Source: Rhizobium giardinii bv. giardinii H152
Lineage (GTDB): Bacteria; Pseudomonadota; Alphaproteobacteria; Rhizobiales; Rhizobiaceae
NCBI RefSeq assembly: GCF_000379605.1
Contig: NZ_KB902680.1
Span: forward strand, 310,186-374,185
Direction of reading: 5' to 3'
Length of the DNA: 64,000 nt
Shown here: one piece after another, positions 46,987 to 54,271 of the stretch
How positions within the stretch are numbered: the first letter of the stretch is position 1
How the letters are laid out: each line of letters opens with the position of its first letter
Notes under the pieces: model-generated
What the model saw: the letters and a program-made list of their open reading frames with translations, nothing else
Database searches by the model: none
Told to the model about the DNA's origin: nothing
Made by a program: the position numbers and the translations under genes

Positions 46987-47688
46987 CTAGTCCACGCTTA
47001 GCCGATAGCCAATGCCACGCACCGTCTGCAGCCAGACCGGGTTTGACGGGTCGTCCTCGATCTTGCGGCGCAGCCGGTTGATCTGCACGTCGATGGTCCG
47101 CTCGCCGACCTCGGCATCGTCGCTTACCAGCTCATGGCGCGGAATGGTTTCGCCGGCACGCTGGGAGAACAGCATCATGATCTCCTGTTCCCGGTCTGTC
47201 AGGCGAATATGGTCGGCGCCCCGGCGCAATTCCTTGCGCACGACGGAGAAAGTAAACGGGCCGAAAATCACCTGTTCGATCTTCGGCGCCTTGGCGGGGG
47301 CGTTGCGCCTCAGGATGTTGTTGATGCGCAGCACCAGTTCGCGCGGGTCGAAGGGCTTGGGCAGATAGTCGTCGGCGCCGGCCTCCAGGCCCTCGATGCG
47401 GGCGTTCGATTCGGCGAGCGCGGTCAGCATGATCACCGGTACGGTCTTGATCTTGCGCAGGCTCTGGGTCAGCGAAATGCCGGTTTCGCCGGGCATCATC
47501 ACGTCGACGATCAACAGGTCGTAATCGATGCCTTCGAGCTTGCGGCGAGCCTCGCCGGCGTCCGCAGCCGTCGTCACGCGAAAGCCCTTTTCCATCAGGT
47601 AGCGGTTCAGAAGATCGCGGATGCGGCGGTCGTCGTCGACTACCAGAAGATGGGCGGCATCGTCGTCGATCCTCGTCGTCTTTGTCAT
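46987..47688 (-). CDS. OmpR-family response regulator
   Basis: 233 residues. Receiver with acidic triad (VVDDDRR), phosphorylation site Asp62 in LLIVDVMMPGETG, the Thr of MLTALAES and Lys in LPKPFDPREL. C-terminal winged helix: REQEIMMLFSQRAGETIPRH and RTIDVQINRLRRKIEDDPSN. The sequence fits the alphaproteobacterial PetR-like branch. Coupled to the kinase downstream and, by a 48-nt gap, to the MarR gene upstream. Confidence 0.95.
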   Translation of the reverse strand: MTKTTRIDDDAAHLLVVDDDRRIRDLLNRYLMEKGFRVTTAADAGEARRKLEGIDYDLLIVDVMMPGETGISLTQSLRKIKTVPVIMLTALAESNARIEGLEAGADDYLPKPFDPRELVLRINNILRRNAPAKAPKIEQVIFGPFTFSVVRKELRRGADHIRLTDREQEIMMLFSQRAGETIPRHELVSDDAEVGERTIDVQINRLRRKIEDDPSNPVWLQTVRGIGYRLSVD

Positions 47689-47736
47689 CTTTCGTATTGC
47701 CCTGTCTTGTCGCTGCCGGCCCCGACAGGCCAGCTG

Positions 47737-48222
47737 TTAGTTTTCCTCGGCGGTCTTCATGCCGGCAAGGAAGCGCTTGATCGTGTCGCGAGCGCCCGGG
47801 CCGGTTTTCGCCAGGGCTTCGGCTATGCGCCGCGACTGTGGCTCAGCCAAGGCCCTTGCCAGAGTCTTGCCTTCCTTTGTTGTATAGAGCTTACGCTGCC
47901 TGCGATCCTCCGGTCCGGCAACTTGGTGAATATACCCTGAATCGATGAGCTGCTTTAAGACACGGGCAAGGCTTTGCTTGGTGATCCTCAACGTGTCGAG
48001 CAGATCGGCGACGGTCATGCCGGGTTCGCGGTCGACGAAATGCAGGACGCGATGATGCGCCCGCCCGAAACCGCGTTTTTCGAGAATCACATCCGGGTCG
48101 GAGGTGAAATCCCGGTAGGCGAAAAAGAACAGTTCGATGATTTCAAAATCCACCGCGTCCGTGATGTCTGTCCCGGCCGGAGAGGTATCCGCATCGGCCT
48201 TCTTGTTCGCCTGTCCTGCCAC
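47737..48222 (-). CDS. MarR-family transcriptional regulator
   Basis: 161 residues from a GTG start (48222) with AAAGGA nine bases upstream; an in-frame TTG at 48246 is possible. Winged helix of MarR type: MTVADLLDTLRITKQSLARV and the wing GPEDRRQRKLYTTKEGKTLA. Its own upstream region carries a palindrome (48271-48295) that probably binds the repressor. Divergent from ilvE; first gene of the marR-RR-HK unit. Confidence 0.92.
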   Translation of the reverse strand: MAGQANKKADADTSPAGTDITDAVDFEIIELFFFAYRDFTSDPDVILEKRGFGRAHHRVLHFVDREPGMTVADLLDTLRITKQSLARVLKQLIDSGYIHQVAGPEDRRQRKLYTTKEGKTLARALAEPQSRRIAEALAKTGPGARDTIKRFLAGMKTAEEN

Positions 48223-48270
48223 GCCGTCATTTCCTTTCAATTGCAACGCACTCTGCGAAATTTTCGGAAC

Positions 48271-48295
48271 AATATGTCAGCTATGTTGACATATT
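48271..48295. promoter_or_regulatory. Palindromic operator between marR and ilvE
   Basis: AATATGTCA-N7-TGACATATT, a perfect 9-bp inverted repeat 49-73 nt upstream of the MarR start. It has the size, symmetry and TGTCA/TGACA half-sites expected for MarR operators and includes a -35-like TTGACA on the + strand. Likely autoregulatory; effect on ilvE is inference. Confidence 0.75.
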
Positions 48296-48408
48296 TTTTC
48301 GCCATTGATAAGCGTCTTCACCGTCGAAGGGCGAATATTCGACGCTGACCTGTCGTTGAAGATAGGCCGCGCCGCTCTGATCGCCAATCCAAAATCACCA
48401 AAACGGAT

Positions 48409-48448
48409 TTTCCTCGCTCCAGTTTGACGGTAAAACTGGAGCAGGAAA
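48409..48448 (+). promoter_or_regulatory. Long hairpin in the ilvE leader
   Basis: GCTCCAGTTT-N7-AAACTGGAGC is a perfect 10-bp stem, extended by TTTCCT/AGGAAA around one bulged C to about 16 bp. It ends 46 nt before the ilvE ATG and lacks a U run. It may be a regulatory leader structure or protein-binding site. Confidence 0.6.
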
Positions 48449-48494
48449 GACAATCAACGCAAAGAATGGCGTTTACGCGCCGGAGGATGAGACG

Positions 48495-49385
48495 ATGGCA
48501 GCAGTTCCCTTTGATCAGTTGGACGGTCAGATCTGGTTCAACGGTGAATTTGTCGATTGGAAGGACGCGAAGATCCATGTGCTCACGCACGGCCTGCATT
48601 ATGCCAGCGCCGTTTTCGAAGGCGAGCGCGCCTATGGCGGCCGCGTCTTCAAACTGACAGAGCACAACGAGCGCCTGCACAAGTCGGCCGAAATCCTCGG
48701 CTTCAAAGTGCCCTACTCGGTCGAGGAGCTGGATGCGGCAACGATCGAGCTTCTGAAACGCCAGGGCTTCGCAGATGCTTATGTCCGGCCGATCGCCTGG
48801 CGCGGCTCAGAATCGATGGGTGTCTCGGCGCAGAACAACCGCATCAATGTCGCCATTGCCATCTGGCAGTGGGGCAGCTATTTCAATCCGGCAGAGAAGC
48901 TCAAGGGCATCCGCCTCGATATTGCCGAGTACCGCCGCCCCGACCCGAGGACTGCACCCTGCGCCTCCAAGGCCGCCGGTCTCTACATGATCTGCACCAT
49001 CTCCAAGCATGCCGCCGAAGCCAAGGGTTATGCGGATGCGATGATGCTCGACTATCGCGGCCAGGTCGCCGAAGCGACGGGCGCCAACATCTTCTTCGTC
49101 AGGGACGGCGTAATCCACACGCCGACGCCGGACTGCTTCCTCAACGGCATCACCCGCCAGACGGTCATCGAACTCGCCAAGCGCCGCGGCTACGAAGTGG
49201 TGGAGCGGGCGATCATGCCGGAGGAACTCGCAGGTTTCAGCGAATGCTTCCTGACTGGTTCGGCCGCTGAAGTGACGCCGGTCTCGGAGATCGGGCCCCA
49301 CACGTTCAAGCCGGCGACGATTTCCGAGACGCTGATGAACGACTATATGAAGGAAGTCTACCCGGTGGCCGCTGCCGCTGAGTGA
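48495..49385 (+). CDS. ilvE: Branched-chain amino acid aminotransferase
   Basis: 296 residues of the fold-type IV PLP family. LTHGLHYASAVFEGERAYGG, CASKAAGLYMICTISKHAAE (catalytic Lys) and QVAEATGANIFFVRDG are the class IV signatures. It transfers amino groups between Leu/Ile/Val and 2-oxoglutarate. GGAGG lies eight bases upstream of the ATG. Its terminator, 19 nt past the stop, has been split by the mobile element. Confidence 0.94.
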   Translation: MAAVPFDQLDGQIWFNGEFVDWKDAKIHVLTHGLHYASAVFEGERAYGGRVFKLTEHNERLHKSAEILGFKVPYSVEELDAATIELLKRQGFADAYVRPIAWRGSESMGVSAQNNRINVAIAIWQWGSYFNPAEKLKGIRLDIAEYRRPDPRTAPCASKAAGLYMICTISKHAAEAKGYADAMMLDYRGQVAEATGANIFFVRDGVIHTPTPDCFLNGITRQTVIELAKRRGYEVVERAIMPEELAGFSECFLTGSAAEVTPVSEIGPHTFKPATISETLMNDYMKEVYPVAAAAE

Positions 49386-49403
49386 CCGCCAGGCACGGAA
49401 TTG

Positions 49404-49412
49404 AAAGGCGGC
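49404..49412 (+). terminator. Left half of the split ilvE terminator
   Basis: AAAGGCGGC, the ascending arm of a rho-independent terminator. Its partner GCCGCCTTTT now lies at 50222-50231, 810 nt away. Removing the element and one repeat copy restores AAAGGCGGC-CTTTGA-GCCGCCTTTT, a 9-bp perfect stem with U run. Confidence 0.8.
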
Positions 49413-49419
49413 CTTTGAG
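49412..49419 (+). repeat. Left target-site duplication
   Basis: CCTTTGAG, repeated exactly at 50215-50222. The repeat can be read as long as GGCCTTTGAGCC (49410-49421 and 50213-50224) because the element ends in C/G runs, so the duplication is 8 to 12 bp. Confidence 0.85.
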
Positions 49420-49444
49420 CCCAGCCACTTACTTAAATGTGGAA
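49420..49444 (+). repeat. Left terminal inverted repeat
   Basis: Begins CCCAGCCACTTAC, then TTAAATGTGGAA. Pairs with 50190-50214 with one mismatch (T versus C at the 14th base). Confidence 0.9.
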
Positions 49445-49605
49445 TCCACGCAGGCGAAGGTGCCAAACACGCTCGCAGCGCGCACCTTGCGGGCGTCATC
49501 CTTGCCAAAAATGTTTCCGTGACACATTTTACACCCTCGATTGTCTCAGGACGCCCGCTGTCGTGATGTCCGCGAAAGCCAATCCAGCATTTGAGAGGCA
49601 TCAGG

Positions 49606-50139
49606 TTGACAGGCTCATTTGTGATCAGACGTGCGTGCCAATCGGATGCAGAAGCGTTGTCCGACTTCGCCGCAAGAGTATTCCGCGCAACCTACAGCAG
49701 CGACACGGAAGCGGCCGATCTTGACGCCTATATCAATAAGAATTTCAGCACCGAACGTCAGGAGGCGGAGATCGCCGATCTCTCAGCCGCCGTTTTCCTC
49801 GCGACGGTCGATGATTTAATCATAGGATATGCACATGTAGTTGTGGGCTTGGCCGATAGCAGTTCGGCTCTTCTAAATCGGATTTACATAGATACCGAAT
49901 GGAGAGGACGCGGATTGGCCAACGATCTTCTCGATGCGGTCTTGAGCGAGTCCAAACAGCGCGGCGTTACGCGCCTGGAGCTAACCGTGTTCGAGCGAAA
50001 CGAGCGAGCCATAGCGTTCTACCAACGGGCCGGATTTGCGGCAACAGGGAACACGACGTTTGCAGTCGGTGAGGACTTGCAGACCGACCTCGTCATGGAA
50101 ATGGACTTGGGCGAGCGGTTTAACAGCAGTAAAACCTAA
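49606..50139 (+). CDS. GNAT family N-acetyltransferase (passenger gene)
   Basis: 177 residues from a TTG start with GAGAGG seven bases upstream; a GTG (49621) and a TTG (49591) are also in frame. Motif A: YIDTEWRGRGLANDLLDAVL; motif B: LTVFERNERAIAFYQRAGF. The closest general type is the RimI-like/PhnO-like small GNATs. The acceptor is unknown; resistance or toxin-type roles are both possible. It is the only gene between the inverted repeats and its codon choice is more AT-tolerant than the flanking genes. Confidence 0.85.
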   Translation: MTGSFVIRRACQSDAEALSDFAARVFRATYSSDTEAADLDAYINKNFSTERQEAEIADLSAAVFLATVDDLIIGYAHVVVGLADSSSALLNRIYIDTEWRGRGLANDLLDAVLSESKQRGVTRLELTVFERNERAIAFYQRAGFAATGNTTFAVGEDLQTDLVMEMDLGERFNSSKT

Positions 50140-50189
50140 CCTGTTTCGCAAATCCTAACCTTCGCAGCAAAATCAGTCTCACTGATGTT

Positions 50190-50214
50190 TTCCACATTTA
50201 GGTAAGTGGCTGGG
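50190..50214 (+). repeat. Right terminal inverted repeat
   Basis: Reverse complement of the left repeat, ending GTAAGTGGCTGGG, with one mismatch. Followed at once by the second CCTTTGAG copy. Confidence 0.9.
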
Positions 50215-50231
50215 CCTTTGAGCCGCCTTTT
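50215..50231 (+). terminator. Right target-site duplication and right half of the ilvE terminator
   Basis: CCTTTGAG (50215-50222) followed by CCGCCTTTT (50223-50231). Together with 49404-49411 this reconstitutes the original terminator. Confidence 0.8.
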
Positions 50232-50437
50232 CTGTTGTTGCCATCACTGCGAGCGCTGCCGCTGCGCGTGTCGACCAACCGTATTGCCAACCCGGCAGCG
50301 GTAGCTTCCCCAGGCGGTGTCGGAACGAAAATCGCTGCCAGCGCCGCGATGGCGCGCCATTCCACGCGTGACGTAATGGCGCATTCTTCCGGTGTTCCCC
50401 ATGGAACTGCGACAATCAGGGCAATGCAAAATACTGG

Positions 50438-50464
50438 AATGGTTCCACTTTTGCCGGAACCATT
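50438..50464. promoter_or_regulatory. Palindrome AATGGTTCC-N9-GGAACCATT
   Basis: A perfect 9-bp inverted repeat in the 366-nt space between the GNAT gene and the small membrane protein. Its right arm contains the GGAAC of a putative EcfG-type promoter, so it may be an operator over that promoter or a hairpin near the transcript start. Confidence 0.55.
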
Positions 50465-50481
50465 TGCGCAATGGCGGGGTT
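50456..50481 (+). promoter_or_regulatory. Possible EcfG/RpoE2-type general stress promoter
   Basis: GGAAC (50456-50460), 17-nt spacer, GGTT (50478-50481). The alphaproteobacterial general stress sigma recognises GGAAC-N16/17-CGTT, so this differs at one position. The start codon of the 54-residue gene lies 24 nt downstream with AGGAGG between. Confidence 0.5.
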
Positions 50482-50505
50482 AGTCGCCAACAGGAGGATT
50501 TGGAT

Positions 50506-50670
50506 ATGCAACAGGATACTGCCCAGGACGAGAATTCGACTGCCCGCCAGTTGCGTCCCGTCGTCATCACCGTCATCGCCGCCAAGCTTGCGGTTTTCGC
50601 CCTGCTGATGACCACCATCAACTTCCAGCCACCTCTGCAAAGCCCCATTGAAGTTGCCGCAGCACGCTGA
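50506..50670 (+). CDS. Small single-pass membrane protein (54 residues)
   Basis: Begins MQQDTAQDENSTARQLRPVV, then one hydrophobic helix (VVITVIAAKLAVFALLMTTI) and a short tail. AGGAGG sits eight bases upstream of the ATG. It has no recognised family. A GGAAC-type promoter just upstream suggests stress-induced expression. The downstream gene (50798) may be transcribed with it. Confidence 0.7.
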   Translation: MQQDTAQDENSTARQLRPVVITVIAAKLAVFALLMTTINFQPPLQSPIEVAAAR

Positions 50671-50797
50671 CGTGGATTGTTTTGCCCAGCGGCCGCCGCG
50701 CCGCCGATCGCGCAAACCGGCCCCGCGTCATTGACCGTTTTCATTGCGTCGCGTCCGTCCTATATGCTTTGCAACACAGTTTTCAAAGCGAGGCGGC

Positions 50798-51439
50798 ATG
50801 CTACAGGCGGGCATCATTCCGGTTACCCATTTCCAGCAGAATTGCACGGTTCTGTTCGACACCGAAACCAAGGAGGGCGTGATCGTCGATCCGGGCGGTG
50901 ACGTCGACCTCATCCTGCAGACGATCAAGGAAAACGGCATCACGCTGAAGGCGATCTGGCTGACCCACGGCCATATCGATCACGCCGGCGGTGCCAAGGA
51001 ACTGAAGCAAGCCTTGAATATAGATATCATCGGTCCGCACAAGGACGACCAGCCGCTGCTCGAAAGGCTCGAAGCCCAGGCGGAAAAATACGGGCTGGCA
51101 ATGAAGGTTGAGAACGTCCTGCCGGACCGGTGGCTGGAGGACGGCGATACGGTGTCCTTCGGCGATCACGTCTTCGAGGTGCTGCACTGCCCCGGCCACG
51201 CGCCCGGCCATGTCGTCTATTTCAACCGCAAACAGGGCTTCGCCCATGTCGGCGACGTGCTGTTTCACGGCTCGGTCGGCCGCACGGATCTTCCCGGCGG
51301 CAATCACCAGCAGCTTCTTGATTCGATTCGCGACAAGATCCTGCCGCTGGGCGATAGCGTCGGCTTCATCTGCGGCCACGGGCCGGGGGGCCAGATCGGC
51401 GAGGAGCGGCGCACCAATCCCTATCTGCGCGGCCTTTAA
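50798..51439 (+). CDS. MBL-fold metallo-hydrolase (glyoxalase II-like)
   Basis: 213 residues. The metallo-beta-lactamase motif is THGHIDHAGGAKEL (HxHxDH), with further metal ligands in LHCPGHAPGHVV (His), HVGDVLFHGSVGRTD (Asp) and FICGHGPGG (His). It resembles the glyoxalase II/YcbL subgroup, which hydrolyses thioesters such as S-lactoylglutathione. It lacks the C-terminal helical domain of full GloB. Cytosolic. Confidence 0.9.
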   Translation: MLQAGIIPVTHFQQNCTVLFDTETKEGVIVDPGGDVDLILQTIKENGITLKAIWLTHGHIDHAGGAKELKQALNIDIIGPHKDDQPLLERLEAQAEKYGLAMKVENVLPDRWLEDGDTVSFGDHVFEVLHCPGHAPGHVVYFNRKQGFAHVGDVLFHGSVGRTDLPGGNHQQLLDSIRDKILPLGDSVGFICGHGPGGQIGEERRTNPYLRGL

Positions 51440-51521
51440 GGCGCCGCGCGTCAATCATGACGGGCACGGGACGCTGTACTGCAAGGGGCGAACGGCGCCG
51501 AGCCACCGAAGAGAAGACAAC

Positions 51522-51554
51522 AAAAAAGGCACGTGCCGAATGGACACGTGCCTT
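51522..51554 (-). terminator. Rho-independent terminator of the BA14K gene
   Basis: AAGGCACGTG (51526-51535) and CACGTGCCTT (51545-51554) form a 10-bp perfect stem with a 9-nt loop; an A run at 51522-51527 gives the U run on the minus strand. It lies 24 nt past the BA14K stop and may also serve the convergent metallo-hydrolase. Confidence 0.9.
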
Positions 51555-51577
51555 GTTTCTGAAGTTATATTGCGGAC

Positions 51578-51988
51578 TTAGCCGGCCCTGCAGAAATACT
51601 CTCTGCCGTCGTAACCGACGAAGGTCCCGGATTGCGGATCGAACGAGCGATAGCGCTGCGAGCAATAGCGGTACCAACCGCGGCTCCAGGGCTCAAGCGA
51701 ACCGTAGCTTTCGACCACGACCGGGCGGGCGCGATAGACGCGACGCGGTTCGTAATATTCGGGTTCCGGATCGACATAGACCCGTTCCTGGTAGCGCGGC
51801 TGGCTGGCAACGGCGCCGCCGATGATCACGCCGGTGGCAAGGCCGAGAGCGCCAGCCGCAAGGGCATCACCGTCGTTGTGGTGATAATGGCGGCGGCCCC
51901 AGTCTTCAGCCTGCGCGGATGTTACCGTCGGGATCACGGTCGCCGCGGTGGCAAGGGCGAGAACGGCAGCTTTGATAAACTTGTTCAT
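51578..51988 (-). CDS. BA14K family exported protein
   Basis: 136 residues with a signal peptide (NKFIKAAVLALATAATVIPT, cleaved near residue 27). The C-terminal BA14K block is WYRYCSQRYRSFDPQSGTFV plus GYDGREYFC, with a conserved cysteine pair. The middle is Tyr/Arg/Pro-rich. The Brucella homologue has lectin-like activity and affects LPS; here the role is likely periplasmic or surface-associated. The family is typical of Rhizobiales. Confidence 0.9.
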   Translation of the reverse strand: MNKFIKAAVLALATAATVIPTVTSAQAEDWGRRHYHHNDGDALAAGALGLATGVIIGGAVASQPRYQERVYVDPEPEYYEPRRVYRARPVVVESYGSLEPWSRGWYRYCSQRYRSFDPQSGTFVGYDGREYFCRAG

Positions 51989-52076
51989 TGTATTTCGATC
52001 CTGTTTTGGGTCGGCTAGTTTCAGTCCTTTATGATGAAAACAGGATATTGTGGCGAAACTGAACGCAAGGTGAATG

Positions 52077-52100
52077 AAAAAACCCGGCGACGAGGCCGGG
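52077..52100 (-). terminator. Rho-independent terminator of cspA
   Basis: CCCGGC (52083-52088) and GCCGGG (52095-52100) pair with a 6-nt loop; AAAAAA at 52077-52082 gives the U run on the minus strand. Confidence 0.82.
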
Positions 52101-52133
52101 CTTCAACGTGTGAATCTGGCTGCAGCGCCCGGC

Positions 52134-52349
52134 TCAGCCGGAGATTTGCAGGTTGACCGCCTTGGGGCCTTTGCCGCGGCGATCCGGTTCCGTGTCGAAG
52201 CTGACCTTCTGATTTTCCGACAGTCCGTTCAGGCCTGAGGCCTGTACCGCGGAGATATGCACGAAGATGTCCGCGCCACCATTATCAGGCTTTATGAAGC
52301 CGAAGCCCTTGTCGGTGTTGAAGAATTTAACAATGCCAGTCTCGGCCAT
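52134..52349 (-). CDS. cspA: Cold-shock protein
   Basis: 71 residues, complete CSD. RNP1 is KGFGFIKP and RNP2 is DIFVHISAV, both with the aromatic residues that bind single-stranded nucleic acid. It acts as an RNA chaperone. AAGGA is eight bases upstream. The 5' side (52350 onward) is long and unoccupied, so it may have a long leader as in other cold-shock genes. Confidence 0.95.
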   Translation of the reverse strand: MAETGIVKFFNTDKGFGFIKPDNGGADIFVHISAVQASGLNGLSENQKVSFDTEPDRRGKGPKAVNLQISG

Positions 52350-52872
52350 GCGTCAGGTCCTTTTTCCTCTGCCCGGATGCGGCGGGCAGCATTACAATGT
52401 TTGCCCAAGGGGCGTGCGGCAGGCAGTTCTCGACTGTGAGGAAAGGATCCCTGTAATTGCAGCCAGCCATCGAAAAACTCTGTCTTTGTCCGACTGCCCG
52501 GTCCATTTTGCGTGTCCGGCGCGCGTTATTTAAAGGTCTTCCCGTGTTCGCAAATTGCCCGAACCCGATAAGCTTGCTGTGTTTATTTTAAATTGGCAAG
52601 CAAAAGTTTTTTGAAACAAGTGCGCCGATTTGGTTTGTTCAAAAAGCAATCAACTGCTGAAAAATATGATTTTTTTACGGATATATTGCAAGCTATTGAA
52701 AACATTGAAATTTGCGAAATTCTGCTCGCTTTTTAAGCTGTTTGCGGCATGATATGTCGCAGAATGCCAAGGTAGCGTGGCCCGCTCAGGAAGTTTCGCC
52801 AAATATTAGCTGCTGGAAAACTGGTGGCTCTTCATAGGCCCGTGTTATCCGCGAGTGAAACCTGCGGCAACG
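52350..52872. other. Intergenic region with an AT-rich stretch
   Basis: No gene recognised. 52350-52540 is probably the cspA leader and promoter. 52555-52745 is strikingly AT-rich (runs such as TTTTTTGAAAC and GATTTTTTTACGG), unlike the GC-rich surroundings. A small inverted repeat GCGGCAT-GAT-ATGTCGC lies near 52744-52760. It may be an acquired piece or a degraded gene; no coding frame is convincing. Confidence 0.5.
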
Positions 52873-53038
52873 TCATACGGCGGAAGCAACGGCCTTGGGC
52901 TTCGCCAATTCAGGTGGGACGCTCAGCATGGCGGCAAAAACGATCGCGCAGCCGAGGTCGCTGAGCGGAGCGACGTTTCTCTGTGTAGCATGGAGCCGAT
53001 CAGGACGGCGAACAGGGCTTGGCTCGACAGGAGATCGC
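52873..53038 (-). pseudogene. Remnant of an EamA/DMT-family transporter C-terminus
   Basis: On the minus strand one frame reads LLSSQALFAVLIGSMLHRE, and after a frameshift the next frame continues SDLGCAIVFAAMLSVP and ends KAVASAV-stop. Together these match the last two helices of EamA-type permeases (FAVLIG..L.RE, lGc.iVfaAml). The rest of the gene is absent: the PQQ dehydrogenase gene begins 17 nt away. Probably a decayed fragment. Moderate support only. Confidence 0.5.
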
Positions 53039-53055
53039 CGCCTGCGGCGCGGTCG

Positions 53056-54213
53056 TCAGCTTTTCTTGTCGGTCGCCGAGACCCGCAGCAGCGCGCCGCT
53101 GTCTCCGTCCGTGACCAACAGCACCGCGCCATCGGGTGCCACCTTGACGTCGCGGATGCGGCCGAATTCGCCTTCGAACAGGCGTTCCTCCGAGACGATC
53201 TTGCCGGTTTCATCGCGCTCCAGCCGCGCCAGCAGCTGGTATTTCAGCGCCGATACCAACAGATTGCCGTCCCACTGCGGGAACATCGCGCCGTGATAGA
53301 CGTCGATCGCGCCCGGTGCGATGGAGGGGTCCCAGTAGTAGAGCGGCTGCTCGTAGCCCTCCGCCGCCTGGCCGACGCCGATCTCGGCGCCGGAATAGTC
53401 CTTGCCATAGGTGATGACCGGCCACCCGTAGTTCTTGCCCGGCTGCGGCGCGTTGATTTCATCGCCGCCGCGCGCGCCATGCTCGACGGTCAGCAACTGA
53501 TGGTTCTTCGGGTCGATGACGATACCCTGCGGATTGCGGTGACCCTTCGACCAGACTTCCGGCAGCCCGTCCTTGCCGTCCTTGTACGGGTTGTCCGCAG
53601 GGATGCTGCCGTCGGGCTCTATATGCAGGATGGCGCCCGCGTGGTCGCGCATGTCCTGGGCGCGGTCCCGCTCGCCGCGATCACCGATGCCGAAGAACAG
53701 GCTGCCGTCGGAGGCAATCGAGATACGCGATCCGAAATGCTGGCCTTTGCCGGTGAACTTGTTCATCCGGAAGAGTTCCTTGACGCCGGTCAGTTTCTTT
53801 CCATCCGCGGAAAGCTCGCCGCGCACGAGTGCCGTACCATAACGGCTGCCATTCGCCACGGCCATGGACAGGAACAGCGTCCGGCTGGTTTCGAAATCCG
53901 GGGAGAGCGCCACATCGAGGAGGCCGCCTTGCCCTTGACGCGCCACCTTCGGAACGCCGGCGATCGGCGCGGAGGTCTTGCCGTCGCGAATGATGCGCAG
54001 GCTGCCGCCAAGCTCGGTGATGATGAAGGCGCCATCCGGCATCACTTCGACCGACCAGGGATTGTCGAGCCCCGAGGCAAGCGTTTCGACCTGGACGGAT
54101 ACCTTCTCGGTCGAGAATTGCGCAGGTTCCTGCGCGCAGGCGAGGGAGGGGCTTGCCAAAAGGATCATCGCCAGGCCGGCGGGTCTATACAGCTTTTCAA
54201 GCGTCGTCGTCAT
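53056..54213 (-). CDS. PQQ-dependent sugar dehydrogenase (soluble aldose type)
   Basis: 385 residues with a signal peptide (LAMILLASPSLACA near 17-31). Beta-propeller blocks include LASGLDNPWSVEVMPDGAFI, GQGGLLDVALSPDF, WSKGHRNPQGI and HGARGGDEINAPQPGKNYGW, all diagnostic for the glucose/sorbosone (YliI-like) family. Periplasmic oxidation of aldose sugars with PQQ; no PQQ biosynthesis gene is in the window. I used the ATG with GGAGG five bases upstream. It follows the sortase gene by 58 nt on the same strand. Confidence 0.9.
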   Translation of the reverse strand: MTTTLEKLYRPAGLAMILLASPSLACAQEPAQFSTEKVSVQVETLASGLDNPWSVEVMPDGAFIITELGGSLRIIRDGKTSAPIAGVPKVARQGQGGLLDVALSPDFETSRTLFLSMAVANGSRYGTALVRGELSADGKKLTGVKELFRMNKFTGKGQHFGSRISIASDGSLFFGIGDRGERDRAQDMRDHAGAILHIEPDGSIPADNPYKDGKDGLPEVWSKGHRNPQGIVIDPKNHQLLTVEHGARGGDEINAPQPGKNYGWPVITYGKDYSGAEIGVGQAAEGYEQPLYYWDPSIAPGAIDVYHGAMFPQWDGNLLVSALKYQLLARLERDETGKIVSEERLFEGEFGRIRDVKVAPDGAVLLVTDGDSGALLRVSATDKKS

Positions 54214-54271
54214 TTCACCCTCCACTCGCTCGCTGGATAGCTGGGGTCGGGCACGAAAGGATCAAGGCCGA

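Larger units (their letters stand above)
49420..50214 (+). mobile_element. 795-bp transposase-less insertion cassette carrying a GNAT gene
   Basis: Bounded by 25-bp terminal inverted repeats (24/25 identical; both begin CCCAGCCACTTAC reading inward) and flanked by CCTTTGAG on both sides. It holds one gene, a GNAT acetyltransferase, and no transposase. Length, ends and target duplication fit a mobile insertion cassette/MITE-type derivative that depends on a transposase elsewhere. The internal base composition is less GC-rich than the neighbours. An IS1595-like parent (8-bp duplications, passenger genes and MITEs known in that family) is possible but not shown. Confidence 0.85.
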
